Assembly: GCA_028822885.1 (NCBI GenBank)
Contig: JAPKCP010000092.1
Coordinates: forward strand, 1-10,961
Direction of reading: 5' to 3'
DNA from: Yoonia sp.
GTDB taxonomy: Bacteria; Pseudomonadota; Alphaproteobacteria; Rhodobacterales; Rhodobacteraceae
DNA: 10,961 bases
Numbering within the stretch: position 1 is the first letter of the stretch; the number at the start of each line of letters is the position of its first letter. Shown piece by piece: positions 1 to 7,283 of the stretch. The position numbers and the translations under genes are program-made. Under the pieces are notes generated by a model. That model was given only the letters and a program-made list of their open reading frames with translations. It did not search any database and was not told the origin of the DNA.

Positions 1-1
1 G

Positions 2-679
2 GGTATCTGGGCCGATGTCATTCTTGGGGCGATGCTTTTGGCGCAAAAATCGCTGATCGACCATGTGCAAGCGGTCGGCAACGGCCTGCGCATGTCGCTT
101 GCCCAAGGGCGGCGCGCAGTCGCCATGATCGTTAGCCGTGATACGCAGGCCCTCGACAAAAGTGCTGTTGCCCGCGGCGCTATCGAAAGCGGTTCTGAAA
201 ACTTCAGCGACGGCGTGATTGCGCCCATTTTCTGGTTCGCACTCCTCGGGATACCCGGCTTACTGGTCTACAAAATCACAAACACGGCTGATAGTATGAT
301 TGGGTACAAATCAGAGCGGCATCGCGACTTTGGGTGGGCAGCCGCCCGCTTTGATGACCTGCTGAACTGGGTACCTGCCCGCATGACAGCCTTGCTTATC
401 TGGCTCACAGATCGGCAAACGCAACCTGCGAAAATCACCGCAGATGCAGCCCTACACCGCTCGCCCAACGCTGGCTGGCCAGAGGCCGCGATGGCCTACA
501 AGCTGAACATCGCCCTTGCCGGTCCACGCAGCTATGACGGTGTCTTGACGTCATTTCCTTACGTGAACAACGCGGGAAAAAAGACACTTGGCCCAGTCGA
601 TATCGACGCTACAACGCGCACACTTTGGACAGCATGGTGGATCACCCTCGCTGTCATGCTATGCATTGCTATAATTTGA
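2..679 (+). CDS. cobD: Adenosylcobinamide-phosphate synthase CobD/CbiB, 3' part (5' truncated by window edge)
   Basis: This inner-membrane enzyme of late cobalamin synthesis attaches the (R)-1-amino-2-propanol phosphate arm to adenosylcobyric acid, giving adenosylcobinamide phosphate. The frame is open from base 2 and ends in TGA at 677-679, so 225 C-terminal residues are visible; the N-terminal part, roughly a quarter of the ~300-aa family length, lies outside. Family hallmarks are the stretch ARGAIESGSENFSDGVIAP followed by a hydrophobic segment, then ITNTADSMIGYKSERHRDFG and AARFDDLLNWVPAR, all strongly conserved in CbiB/CobD. The C-terminus carries a membrane segment (WTAWWITLAVMLCIAII). 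Cobalamin and cobalt genes further right (cbtBA, cobW, cobN) support the call. The transglycosylase gene starts 37 bp downstream on the same strand, so read-through is possible. In some organisms the name cobD denotes a different enzyme (threonine-phosphate decarboxylase); here it means the CbiB-type protein. Confidence 0.95.
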   Translation, partial: GIWADVILGAMLLAQKSLIDHVQAVGNGLRMSLAQGRRAVAMIVSRDTQALDKSAVARGAIESGSENFSDGVIAPIFWFALLGIPGLLVYKITNTADSMIGYKSERHRDFGWAAARFDDLLNWVPARMTALLIWLTDRQTQPAKITADAALHRSPNAGWPEAAMAYKLNIALAGPRSYDGVLTSFPYVNNAGKKTLGPVDIDATTRTLWTAWWITLAVMLCIAII

Positions 680-716
680 TACAAACCAACCTTTTTCTAT
701 ACCCACAGGATTCACA

Positions 717-1880
717 ATGCGCCGCCTTGCCCTCATCCTCTCACTTTTCGCTAGCCCAGCCGTGGCACAAACTTGCGGCGGCCCATTGCCTGACTTCATC
801 GCAGGCGTCAAAGCCGAAGCAATTGCAGCCGGGCTAAGTGCTGCAGCAGCAGACGCAGTCCTGAACGGCGCACAAATCGACGCCAATGTGCTTCGGGCGG
901 ACCGATCACAAGGCGTCTTCCAAAAAGATTTCATCGCCTTCTCGCGCGCATTAATCAGCCAAAACCGAATCGATAACGGACGCGTCGCCGCCCAGCGCAA
1001 CGTGGCGACCTTTGACCGGATCGAGGCGCGGTTTGGCATCCCCCGCGAAGTCATCCTTGCCTTTTGGGCCTTTGAAACTGACTACGGCACGTTCCAAGGC
1101 GATTTCAACACACGCAATGCGCTTGTCACTCTGGCTCACGATTGCCGGCGCCCAGAATTGTTCCGCCCCCAACTTATCGCAGCGATTGAGCTGAACCAGC
1201 GCGGTGATTTCAACCCAGCCACGACAACAGGCGCATGGGCAGGCGAAATCGGCCAAGTCCAGATGCTGCCCGGTGACATCATCGAAAGTGGGCTGGACGG
1301 CGACGGCGACGGTATAATTGACCTCAAAGGATCATCGGCTGACGCACTGATGTCAGGGGCAAACGTGCTGTCTCGCCTTGGTTGGCGGCCAAACGAACCT
1401 TGGTTACAAGAAATCAGCGTGCCCGACACGCTCGACTGGGTGCAAACCGGCCTAACCCACCCAAAAACAGTCGCGGACTGGAACGCCCTTGGCGTGACAT
1501 CACGTGACGGCACAGCCCCCACAAATCTAACCGCACGCGTCCTTCTGCCGATGGGCCGTAACGGTCCAGCCTTCTTCGCCTACGACAATTTCGACGTCTA
1601 TTTTGAGTGGAACCAAAGTTTCGTCTACGTCACAACTGCGGCCTACTTCGCAACACGGTTAAGCGGGGCAGCGGTCTACAACGCAGGCAACCCTTCACCC
1701 GCACTGTCTGGCGACCAAATGCAAGCGCTGCAACAAAAGCTCACCAACCAAGGGCATGACGTCGGCGGCATAGACGGCATCCTAGGGGCAAAAACACGCG
1801 CGGCAGTGCAATATGAACAGCAGCGTTTAGGCCTGCCAGCAGATGCATGGCCTACGGCGGGGCTGTTGGGTAGCCTCTAG
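717..1880 (+). CDS. Lytic murein transglycosylase, MltB family, with C-terminal peptidoglycan-binding domain
   Basis: This periplasmic enzyme cleaves the MurNAc-GlcNAc bond of peptidoglycan without water, forming 1,6-anhydro ends, and acts in wall turnover. Residues 1-18 form a signal peptide (hydrophobic LALILSLFAS, cleavage after AVA). Cys20 is not in a lipobox (preceding residues AQT), so a soluble periplasmic form is more likely than a lipoprotein. The MltB-like catalytic domain spans about residues 24-310. Glu120 in FWAFETDYG matches the catalytic Glu of the MltB motif; GAWAGEIGQVQMLP (172-185) is the conserved substrate-groove motif. DGDGDGIID (194-202) resembles the calcium-binding EF-hand-like loop known from E. 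coli Slt35/MltB. About residues 328-386 form a PG_binding_1 domain (GGIDGILGAKTRAAV). At 387 aa the length is usual for alphaproteobacterial members. The start is supported by an AGGA motif (708-711) just upstream. It is not functionally linked to the cobalamin genes around it. Confidence 0.93.
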   Translation: MRRLALILSLFASPAVAQTCGGPLPDFIAGVKAEAIAAGLSAAAADAVLNGAQIDANVLRADRSQGVFQKDFIAFSRALISQNRIDNGRVAAQRNVATFDRIEARFGIPREVILAFWAFETDYGTFQGDFNTRNALVTLAHDCRRPELFRPQLIAAIELNQRGDFNPATTTGAWAGEIGQVQMLPGDIIESGLDGDGDGIIDLKGSSADALMSGANVLSRLGWRPNEPWLQEISVPDTLDWVQTGLTHPKTVADWNALGVTSRDGTAPTNLTARVLLPMGRNGPAFFAYDNFDVYFEWNQSFVYVTTAAYFATRLSGAAVYNAGNPSPALSGDQMQALQQKLTNQGHDVGGIDGILGAKTRAAVQYEQQRLGLPADAWPTAGLLGSL

Positions 1881-1951
1881 CAAAATAGGGATTATCGCGT
1901 TTGATAGCAAACGACACCGTTATGCTAGCACGGCTCTTCGCGCACACTCAT

Positions 1952-2000
1952 ATAAAAAACGGGACGGCGGGAGGGGCGTCGGCACAGCCGCGCGTCTCCC
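1952..2000 (-). terminator. Probable rho-independent terminator of smc in the convergent gap
   Basis: A GC-rich hairpin fills the gap between the convergent transglycosylase and smc genes. GGGAG (1969-1973) pairs with CTCCC (1996-2000), GCG (1976-1978) with CGC (1991-1993), and CGGC (1980-1983) with GCCG (1987-1990) around an ACA loop. On the minus strand the hairpin is followed, after about eight bases, by a T6 run (the A6 run at 1954-1959 read on plus). This suits termination of smc transcripts. On the plus strand no T-run follows, so its use by the transglycosylase gene is less certain. The pairing was found by eye. Confidence 0.5.
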
Positions 2001-2005
2001 AGTCG

Positions 2006-5000
2006 TCACGCAACCATCGCCTCAGCCTTTTTCAGATCAACCGAAACCAACTGCGACACACCCTGCTCGCCCATCGTAACCCCAAACAACCGATCCATCC
2101 GGGACATGGTCACAGCGTGGTGCGTGATGATCAGGAACCGGGTGTCAGTGCGCCGCGTCATCTCATCTAGCATGTCGCAGAAGCGCGTCACGTTGGCATC
2201 GTCCAAAGGCGCATCAACCTCGTCGAGAACACAAATCGGGGCTGGGTTTGCAAGGAACACCGCAAAGATCAGCGCCATCGCCGTCAACGTCTGCTCCCCA
2301 CCAGATAACAACGACAATGTGGACAATTTCTTACCCGGTGGCTGACATAAAATCTCGAGACCTGCATCCAACGGATCTTCAGATTCCACCAACTCAAGCC
2401 GCGCCTCGCCACCCCCAAACAAATGCGTAAACAATAACCCAAAGTTCTCGTTTACCTGCTCAAACGCCGTCAAAAGCCGCTCCCGGCCCTCTTTGTTCAA
2501 TGAGGCAATCCCCGTCCGCAAAGTCGCAATTGCACCTTCCAGATCCGTCTTTTCATTGACCAAAGTATCGTGCTCTGTCTGCACGTCTTTTGCATCCTCC
2601 TCAGCACGCAAATTCACTGCCCCCAACGCATCACGCTGTCGCTTAAATCCGTTGACCTGACCTTCAATCACCTCAGCGGCGGGCATCGTTTCAACATCGA
2701 TATCCAGCCGCTCTAGCAACTCTGCCGGCGACAGCTCTTGGGACTCCATGATCCGCTCTTCGGCGTAAGCGACCGTTTCCCTGGCCGCATCCGATCGTGC
2801 CTCTGACCGCGCGCGCGCCTCACGTGCCTCGGACGCAGTCCGCTCTGAATCGCGTTCCGCCACAGCCGTCTCACGCAAAGTCGTTTCAGCCTCAGCCAAC
2901 ATATCCGCAGCGGCCTTACGCCGCCACTCAGCGTCATCAACCCCGTCCGCCAACACCTCGCGTTGCAAAGCGATTTCCTCAGGTGCAGCGGCAGCCTCAG
3001 CCAGTTCAGCCTCTGACCCAGCCCGGCGTTCAGCCAATTCAGACGTCCGCTTGTTTGCCGTCTCCAACCGGTACTTCCAGCCAGACACCTCTTTCGTGAT
3101 CTCTTGAGACCGCTTGAGCCGCGCATCTCCTTCACGCCGCAATTCGTCATGGGCAGATCGGCGCGACATCATCATAATTCGGGCTGCTTCCACGGTCGTT
3201 TTGATATCCTCAACACGCGCACGGGCCTCGTCTAAATCTTCCAAGCCAGTCGCTGCCTTTTCAGCCTCACCAACGGCCCGTTTCGCCGTCAGCGCCTCTT
3301 CTTCGTAGCGCTTCATTGCCAATCCAGAGGCTTCTAGCTTTCCACTCGCCAAATCACGATCTGCCTCAGCACGCGCAGCAGCGCGGTTAGCCTCAGCCAC
3401 AAGCCGATCAGCATCACGGCGCGCCGTGCGGGCCGCTTGATCCGCGTCTGTTAAATCCTTCAACCGCCGCGTTAAAATCTCGTGTGCCTGTGCAGCCCCC
3501 ATCGCCCGCGCAGATATCTCTTCAAGATCGCGCTTTAATTCAACCAACCGGTTCAACTGCTGCAATCGCAAAGCGGCCGCCGAAGGGGCATCTTCAGACG
3601 CGGCCCGAAACCCATCCCAACGCCACACATCGCCCTCAACTGACACAAGCCGTTGCCCCGGTTTCAAAACGGCCTGCAACTGCGCGCCTTCTTCTTGGCG
3701 CACCAAACCAACTTGACTCATTCGGCGACCCAAAACCTCAGGCACATCCACAACAGAGGTCAACACGGTCACACCATCTGGCAACGGTTGCACGGTCAAA
3801 TACCCCGGCAAAGTTGCCCACCCCGATGCCGCGTCAGGACTAATGGCGGGGGCGCGTAAATCATCAGCCAAGGCAGCGCCCAGTGCTTTTTCATAGCCCG
3901 ACTTCACGGTCAGCAGATCAAGCACCTGCCCGCCCTCAGCCGTGTCCCGTTCAACCAATCGGGTGAGCCCGCCAACCTCAGCGCGTAAGGCATTCGCCTC
4001 GCCCTCAGCCTCAGACCGCTGGGCGCGCGCATCACTTTCCATGTTTTGACACTCTGCGCGGGCAGCTTCAGTCTCCAACAACGTTTCATCAGCGTTTGCA
4101 GCAGAGGTAACTGCCTGTTTCTCAGCGGCACCGGCAGCCACAAAATCGACTTCAGATTTCGCCAAAGCAGCAGAGGCCGCCACCATAGCATCCTTCGCAC
4201 GATCCGCCTCTGTTTCGTTCTTTTCTAAAGTCGCACGACTATCATCCAACCATCGCTTCGCTGATTGATGCCGCGCTGCCAGCCGGGCCACATCCTCTGT
4301 TAAAGTTGAAAGATCATCCTCGCGCTCCTGCAACTTTGCAGCACCCTCACGGGCGCCCGCATTCGCAGCTTCCAGATTATCTTCGTGACCAACACCCGCC
4401 TTCGCAATCTCAGCGGCTTCCCACTCCAATCGCTCAATCGTCTCTCCTGCGTCACGGTTTAACCCGCCTTCGCGTTCCATGTCCTTAGTCAGTTGTTCGA
4501 TCCGAGATTGCAGCGTTGCAATGGTCTCGACCGCACGCTTCTCTTGGTCCGCCAACGTATCACGCTGCACCAACAAGCGCTGAAGAACAGCCGCGGCAAT
4601 TGCCTCTTCTTCGCGCAATGAGGGCAACACCTCTTCAGCCAATTGTCTGGCCGTACCAGCCTGTCGCGCCGCCCTCTCAGCCACAGCTGCAGCCGTCGTA
4701 CGCTCTCGCAGTTGACCCGCAGCGGCCATCAATCCCTCATCAGCTTCACGCCAGCGGCGATACAAAAGTATCCCCTCAGCTTGGCGCAATGCATCACCAA
4801 TCTCGCGGTAGCGGGCAGCTTGGCGGGCTTGACGCGCCAGTTGTCCCAACTGCGCCGCCAACTGTTCAACGACATCATCCACACGGGTTAGGTTCGTCTC
4901 AGCACCCTTTAGCTTCAACTCAGCTTCATGCCGGCGCTGATACAGCCCCGAAATCCCAGCTGCTTCTTCCAAAATTCTGCGCCGCGACTTTGGTTTGGCG

Positions 5001-5461
5001 TTAATTAACTCGGCAATCTGACCTTGGCGCACCAACGCAGGGGAATGCGCACCAGTTGAGGCATCCGCAAACAACATCTGCACATCGCGCGCTCGCACGT
5101 CCTTTGCACCCACCTTGTAAGCAGACCCTGCATCACGGGTAATCCGCCGCGTGACATCCAAGCTATCTGAATCGTTAAATGCAGCTGGGGCAAGTCGGTC
5201 AAAATTATCAATCTGCAGCGACACTTCGGCAAAGTTGCGTGCAGGTCGGGTCGCAGTGCCCGCAAAAATCACGTCTTCCATGCCCCCGCCGCGCATCGCT
5301 TTGGCGCGATTCTCGCCCATGACCCAGCGCAAACCTTCAAGAAGATTAGACTTTCCGCACCCATTCGGTCCAACAACGCCAGTCAGCCCATCCGCGATAA
5401 TCAAATCAGTCGGATCGACGAAGCTCTTGAAGCCATTCAGACGCAGCTTACTAAAACGCAC
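2006..5461 (-). CDS. smc: Chromosome segregation/condensation ATPase SMC
   Basis: SMC dimerises into a ring-like ATPase that, with kleisin ScpA and ScpB (not in this window), loads at the origin region and compacts and aligns the nucleoid. All domains are present in the 1,151 residues. The N-terminal head has Walker A GPNGCGKS (31-38) and the conserved LVRQGQI segment. A long Ala/Glu/Arg-rich coiled coil runs from about 165 to 505. The hinge, starting near SGYEKALGAALADDL, covers about 515-625. A return coiled coil runs to about 990. The C-terminal head has signature LSGGEQ (1052-1057) and Walker B ICVLDE (1076-1081, catalytic Glu1081), followed by the D-loop and ITHH switch histidines. The start is GTG at 5459-5461, giving the family N-terminus MRFSKLRLNGFKSF; the preceding ribosome-binding site is weak (TTAGG). 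The hinge looks short and lacks obvious GG motifs, which I believe is normal in this class. Nothing suggests truncation or frameshift. Confidence 0.97.
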   Translation of the reverse strand: MRFSKLRLNGFKSFVDPTDLIIADGLTGVVGPNGCGKSNLLEGLRWVMGENRAKAMRGGGMEDVIFAGTATRPARNFAEVSLQIDNFDRLAPAAFNDSDSLDVTRRITRDAGSAYKVGAKDVRARDVQMLFADASTGAHSPALVRQGQIAELINAKPKSRRRILEEAAGISGLYQRRHEAELKLKGAETNLTRVDDVVEQLAAQLGQLARQARQAARYREIGDALRQAEGILLYRRWREADEGLMAAAGQLRERTTAAAVAERAARQAGTARQLAEEVLPSLREEEAIAAAVLQRLLVQRDTLADQEKRAVETIATLQSRIEQLTKDMEREGGLNRDAGETIERLEWEAAEIAKAGVGHEDNLEAANAGAREGAAKLQEREDDLSTLTEDVARLAARHQSAKRWLDDSRATLEKNETEADRAKDAMVAASAALAKSEVDFVAAGAAEKQAVTSAANADETLLETEAARAECQNMESDARAQRSEAEGEANALRAEVGGLTRLVERDTAEGGQVLDLLTVKSGYEKALGAALADDLRAPAISPDAASGWATLPGYLTVQPLPDGVTVLTSVVDVPEVLGRRMSQVGLVRQEEGAQLQAVLKPGQRLVSVEGDVWRWDGFRAASEDAPSAAALRLQQLNRLVELKRDLEEISARAMGAAQAHEILTRRLKDLTDADQAARTARRDADRLVAEANRAAARAEADRDLASGKLEASGLAMKRYEEEALTAKRAVGEAEKAATGLEDLDEARARVEDIKTTVEAARIMMMSRRSAHDELRREGDARLKRSQEITKEVSGWKYRLETANKRTSELAERRAGSEAELAEAAAAPEEIALQREVLADGVDDAEWRRKAAADMLAEAETTLRETAVAERDSERTASEAREARARSEARSDAARETVAYAEERIMESQELSPAELLERLDIDVETMPAAEVIEGQVNGFKRQRDALGAVNLRAEEDAKDVQTEHDTLVNEKTDLEGAIATLRTGIASLNKEGRERLLTAFEQVNENFGLLFTHLFGGGEARLELVESEDPLDAGLEILCQPPGKKLSTLSLLSGGEQTLTAMALIFAVFLANPAPICVLDEVDAPLDDANVTRFCDMLDEMTRRTDTRFLIITHHAVTMSRMDRLFGVTMGEQGVSQLVSVDLKKAEAMVA

Positions 5462-5479
5462 AAAACCTAACCAAAATTG

Positions 5480-5524
5480 ATTCTAATGGTCCAAAACAAT
5501 TACCTTCACAGAGCCCCAAGTCAA
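5480..5524 (-). promoter_or_regulatory. Candidate smc promoter region
   Basis: On the minus strand a TTGACT box (5519-5524) lies 17 bases ahead of AATTGT (5496-5501), a weak -10. Closer to the gene, TAGAAT (5480-5485) matches the TATAAT consensus at five of six positions but lacks a good -35. Either could drive smc, whose GTG start is at 5461. The call rests on motif similarity and position only. Confidence 0.3.
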
Positions 5525-5695
5525 CAAAGGCACCCACCATCTGCCCTAATCCGGCCACTTATCCACAAGATATTGCGCAAAATCAGACATCTTCTGATCT
5601 AAAGCACCCCCACCGGATGCCACGGATTTTTTCGAAATCGCAAAGACTACTTATAGCAAACGCCGCATCCCCTCTGAAACCCGTCGGTTTCATCC

Positions 5696-5724
5696 TTGAC
5701 GCTTCCCTCACATCGGCGCACAAA
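5696..5724 (+). promoter_or_regulatory. Candidate promoter of the cbtBA operon
   Basis: TTGACG at 5696-5701 is a good -35 match placed just ahead of the riboswitch aptamer, which begins near 5729. At the expected spacing only a weak A-rich -10 (CACAAA, about 5719-5724) is present. The position fits, since transcription would have to start here to include the whole aptamer. The -10 is poor, so confidence is low. Confidence 0.35.
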
Positions 5725-5728
5725 ACGG

Positions 5729-5921
5729 ATGCATGGTTCCCCGCACGGTGCAAAGCATCAGGGGATCAAACGGGAATGTGGAACGGCCGACCCAATTCGG
5801 AGGCCAAAAACCACAGCCGCCCCCGCGACTGTATGCGGAGAGTGTCTTGCTGAAATGCCACTGGGAAACCGGGAAGGCGGCAAGGTGCATTGACCCGCAA
5901 GCCAGGAGACCGGCCTTGCAT
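5729..5921 (+). ncRNA. Cobalamin (adenosylcobalamin-type) riboswitch aptamer
   Basis: The leader of the cbtBA operon contains the conserved parts of the cobalamin riboswitch in order. ATGCA (5729-5733) pairs with TGCAT (5917-5921) to close the structure. CCCC (5739-5742) faces GGGG (5761-5764), followed by the conserved CGGGAA. TGTGG/CCACA forms a stem carrying an extended hairpin CCGA-CCCAAT-TCGG (5787-5800), which corresponds to P5/L5. The core CCGCGACTGT (5823-5832) and GCCACTGGGAAACCGGG (5858-5874) follow. The B12 box AAGCCAGGAGACCGGCC (5899-5915) is near-canonical. Binding of the cofactor is expected to reduce expression of the downstream cobalt-import genes when B12 is plentiful. End points are set by the outermost stem and may be off by several bases. 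Confidence 0.95.
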
Positions 5922-5933
5922 GACGTAACCCAT

Positions 5934-5960
5934 CCCGTCGGGTGTGACGGGTAAAGGAGA
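5934..5960 (+). promoter_or_regulatory. Riboswitch expression platform and cbtB ribosome-binding site
   Basis: CCCGTC (5934-5939) pairs with GACGGG (5946-5951) to form a hairpin with loop GGGTGT, immediately followed by a strong Shine-Dalgarno sequence, AAAGGAGA (5953-5960), six bases before the cbtB ATG. There is no T-run after the hairpin, so control of translation initiation is more likely than transcription termination. The loop GGGT can pair with ACCC at 5790-5793 in aptamer loop L5. This matches the L5-L13 kissing interaction known to lock cobalamin riboswitches in the ligand-bound state. Confidence 0.65.
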
Positions 5961-5966
5961 AAAGAC

Positions 5967-6149
5967 ATGAAGACCAAAGTTATCGCCATCGCGGCACCCC
6001 AGACAAAAACTATATCCTCGACACTGTCGATCCTTGCCGCAGGCCTGCTTGGCCTCAGCATTATCGCAGTCGCAGGCCACGTTCAGGCATCCACCTTGCA
6101 TGACGCTGCACACGACGTGCGCCATGCAACTGGCTTCCCCTGCCACTAA
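5967..6149 (+). CDS. cbtB: Cobalt transporter subunit CbtB
   Basis: CbtB is the small membrane partner of CbtA in a predicted cobalt-uptake system found under B12 riboswitch control in many proteobacteria. The 60-aa protein has one membrane segment (about residues 17-39, LSILAAGLLGLSIIAVAG). It ends in the family's diagnostic His-rich tail, HDAAHDVRHATGFPCH, which is thought to bind the metal. Length and C-terminus match the family exactly. It is the first gene after the riboswitch, with an ideal ribosome-binding site, and lies 3 bp upstream of cbtA, so the two are almost certainly cotranscribed. Confidence 0.96.
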   Translation: MKTKVIAIAAPQTKTISSTLSILAAGLLGLSIIAVAGHVQASTLHDAAHDVRHATGFPCH

Positions 6150-6152
6150 GCC

Positions 6153-6836
6153 ATGTTCAGTAAAATTGTCGTCAGCGCATTGATCGCTGGCTTTGGAGCA
6201 GGCTTGTTCGCAGCCTTGCTTCAATTTGTATTTGTGCAGCCCATTCTGCTGCACGCTGAGTTATTTGAAACTGGCGCGTTAACCCATTTCGGCGCAGCCC
6301 CATCCGCTGCCCAAGTCACCATCGCTGGTGGCATCGACTTCATGCGTGACGGTCTTAGCGTCATGTTTTCATCACTCATCTACGTCGGTTACGCGCTGAT
6401 GTTGCTCGCCGCCATGGTCGTGGCCGAAGAACGCGGGCAGGAAATTACGCCCCGCACGGGCATTATTTGGGGCATCGCAGGTTTCATCACTGTGCAAATG
6501 GCACCGGCCTTTGGCTTGCCCCCCGAACTCCCCGGCATGAACGCCGCCGACGTTGAGGTCCGTCAGATTTGGTGGTTCGCCACCGTAGCAGCCACAGGTG
6601 TCGCCCTTTGGCTTATCGCATTTGGCCGGAATTGGGCCATCTGGGGGGCGGCAATTATCTTGATCGCAGCACCGCACATCATTGGCGCGCCAATGCCTGA
6701 CACCCTCACGGGCCCAGCACCACCCGAATTGGGCGCTGAATTTGCGGCCCGTGCTATCGGCGTTGGCCTCGCGGTGTGGACAACACTCGGCCTACTCCTT
6801 GGCGCGGCTTGGTCCCGCAAGATAGGAGAGACATAA
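6153..6836 (+). CDS. cbtA: Cobalt transporter CbtA (predicted)
   Basis: This predicted inner-membrane permease is thought to import Co2+ for corrin synthesis together with CbtB. The 227-aa protein has about five hydrophobic segments: near residues 4-30, 68-92, 105-125, 138-175 (probably two) and 198-220. Conserved family features are the N-terminal GFGAGLFAALLQFVFVQP, with a nearby His (LLHAE), the GIIWGIAGFITVQMAPAFGLPPELPG segment with its proline-rich PPELPG loop, and PHIIGAP. The start lies 3 bp after the cbtB stop. The stop (TAA, 6834-6836) overlaps the next ATG by one base, so translation of the three genes is likely coupled. Transport activity for the family was inferred from regulon analysis; the sequence itself does not prove the substrate. 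Confidence 0.94.
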   Translation: MFSKIVVSALIAGFGAGLFAALLQFVFVQPILLHAELFETGALTHFGAAPSAAQVTIAGGIDFMRDGLSVMFSSLIYVGYALMLLAAMVVAEERGQEITPRTGIIWGIAGFITVQMAPAFGLPPELPGMNAADVEVRQIWWFATVAATGVALWLIAFGRNWAIWGAAIILIAAPHIIGAPMPDTLTGPAPPELGAEFAARAIGVGLAVWTTLGLLLGAAWSRKIGET

Positions 6837-7282
6837 TGCGTCTTCTCGCCCTCTTCATCATTGGCCTGACTTTTGGCTTTGGTGGCGGCTTTCTTGTCGC
6901 AGGCGGCATGGGTCCATCGTCGCACGACCACGCAGGCCACGGCGACACGGATCACGACATGAGCATGCTGGTGCCATGGGAGGGCCCAGCGCCTGACTTA
7001 TCACTCGAAGTCACCCAAGAACTCGGCAACGTTGTGAACCTACACATCATTGCTGACGGCTTTACCTTTACGCCCGAGACGGTCAATTTGGACCCAACCC
7101 CCGGCACCGGACATGCGCACATCTACGTGGACGGGATCAAAATCGCGCGGGTTTACGGGCCATGGTTCCACATTGAAAACGTCGCACCCGGTCAAACGAT
7201 CCGGGTGACATTGAACGCTGATAACCATGCGCTGTGGGGCATCGACGACCACCCCATCGTAGCAGAAATCCTCGTGCAATGA
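6836..7282 (+). CDS. Uncharacterised membrane-anchored His-rich protein in the cbtBA operon
   Basis: I cannot assign a named family. The 148-aa protein has an N-terminal hydrophobic segment (residues 3-24, LLALFIIGLTFGFGGGFLVAGG), acting as signal anchor or signal peptide. Next comes a His/Asp/Met-rich stretch (30-44: His30, 32, 35, 40 and Met42, 44). A C-terminal region of about 55-148 looks beta-rich and exported: GFTFTPETVNL, GHAHIYVDG with His93 and His95, GPWFHIENVAPGQTIRVTLN with His112, and His131 and His139 near the end. The layout recalls small cupredoxin-like metal-binding domains, but the usual Cys/Met copper ligands are not evident. The start at 6836 overlaps the cbtA stop (TAATG) and has a TAGGAGA Shine-Dalgarno at 6823-6829; an upstream in-frame ATG at 6776 would lie deep inside cbtA and is rejected. 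By operon position it may bind cobalt outside the membrane and pass it to CbtAB. This role is inference. Confidence 0.88.
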   Translation: MRLLALFIIGLTFGFGGGFLVAGGMGPSSHDHAGHGDTDHDMSMLVPWEGPAPDLSLEVTQELGNVVNLHIIADGFTFTPETVNLDPTPGTGHAHIYVDGIKIARVYGPWFHIENVAPGQTIRVTLNADNHALWGIDDHPIVAEILVQ

Positions 7283-7283
7283 C

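Larger units (their letters stand above)
5462..5728. other. Divergent intergenic region between smc and the cobalamin riboswitch
   Basis: These 267 bases separate smc (leftward) from the riboswitch-led cbt operon (rightward). They contain the candidate promoters listed separately and a small inverted repeat, ATCAGA (5582-5587) against TCTGAT (5593-5598). On the minus strand there is an open stretch of 34 codons at 5546-5650 with no convincing start or ribosome-binding site; it may be chance or the remnant of a lost gene. No convincing complete gene is seen here. Confidence 0.6.

Noticed and set aside
717..776. Possible lipoprotein signal in the transglycosylase (Cys at residue 20)
   Set aside because: The residues before Cys20 (Ala-Gln-Thr) do not form a lipobox, while AVA at 15-17 fits an ordinary signal peptidase site.
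4516..5004. Open frame of 162 codons on the plus strand inside smc
   Set aside because: Low-complexity Pro/His/Gln-rich product, antisense to the SMC coiled coil and head; no ribosome-binding site or domain.
5582..5598. Small inverted repeat ATCAGA/TCTGAT as an operator or terminator
   Set aside because: A six-base A/T-rich stem with a five-base loop and no T-run is within chance expectation for a single occurrence; kept only as a note on the intergenic region.
5766..6254. Minus-strand open frame of 162 codons across the riboswitch and cbtB
   Set aside because: It runs through the conserved riboswitch and antisense to cbtB; the translation resembles no family.
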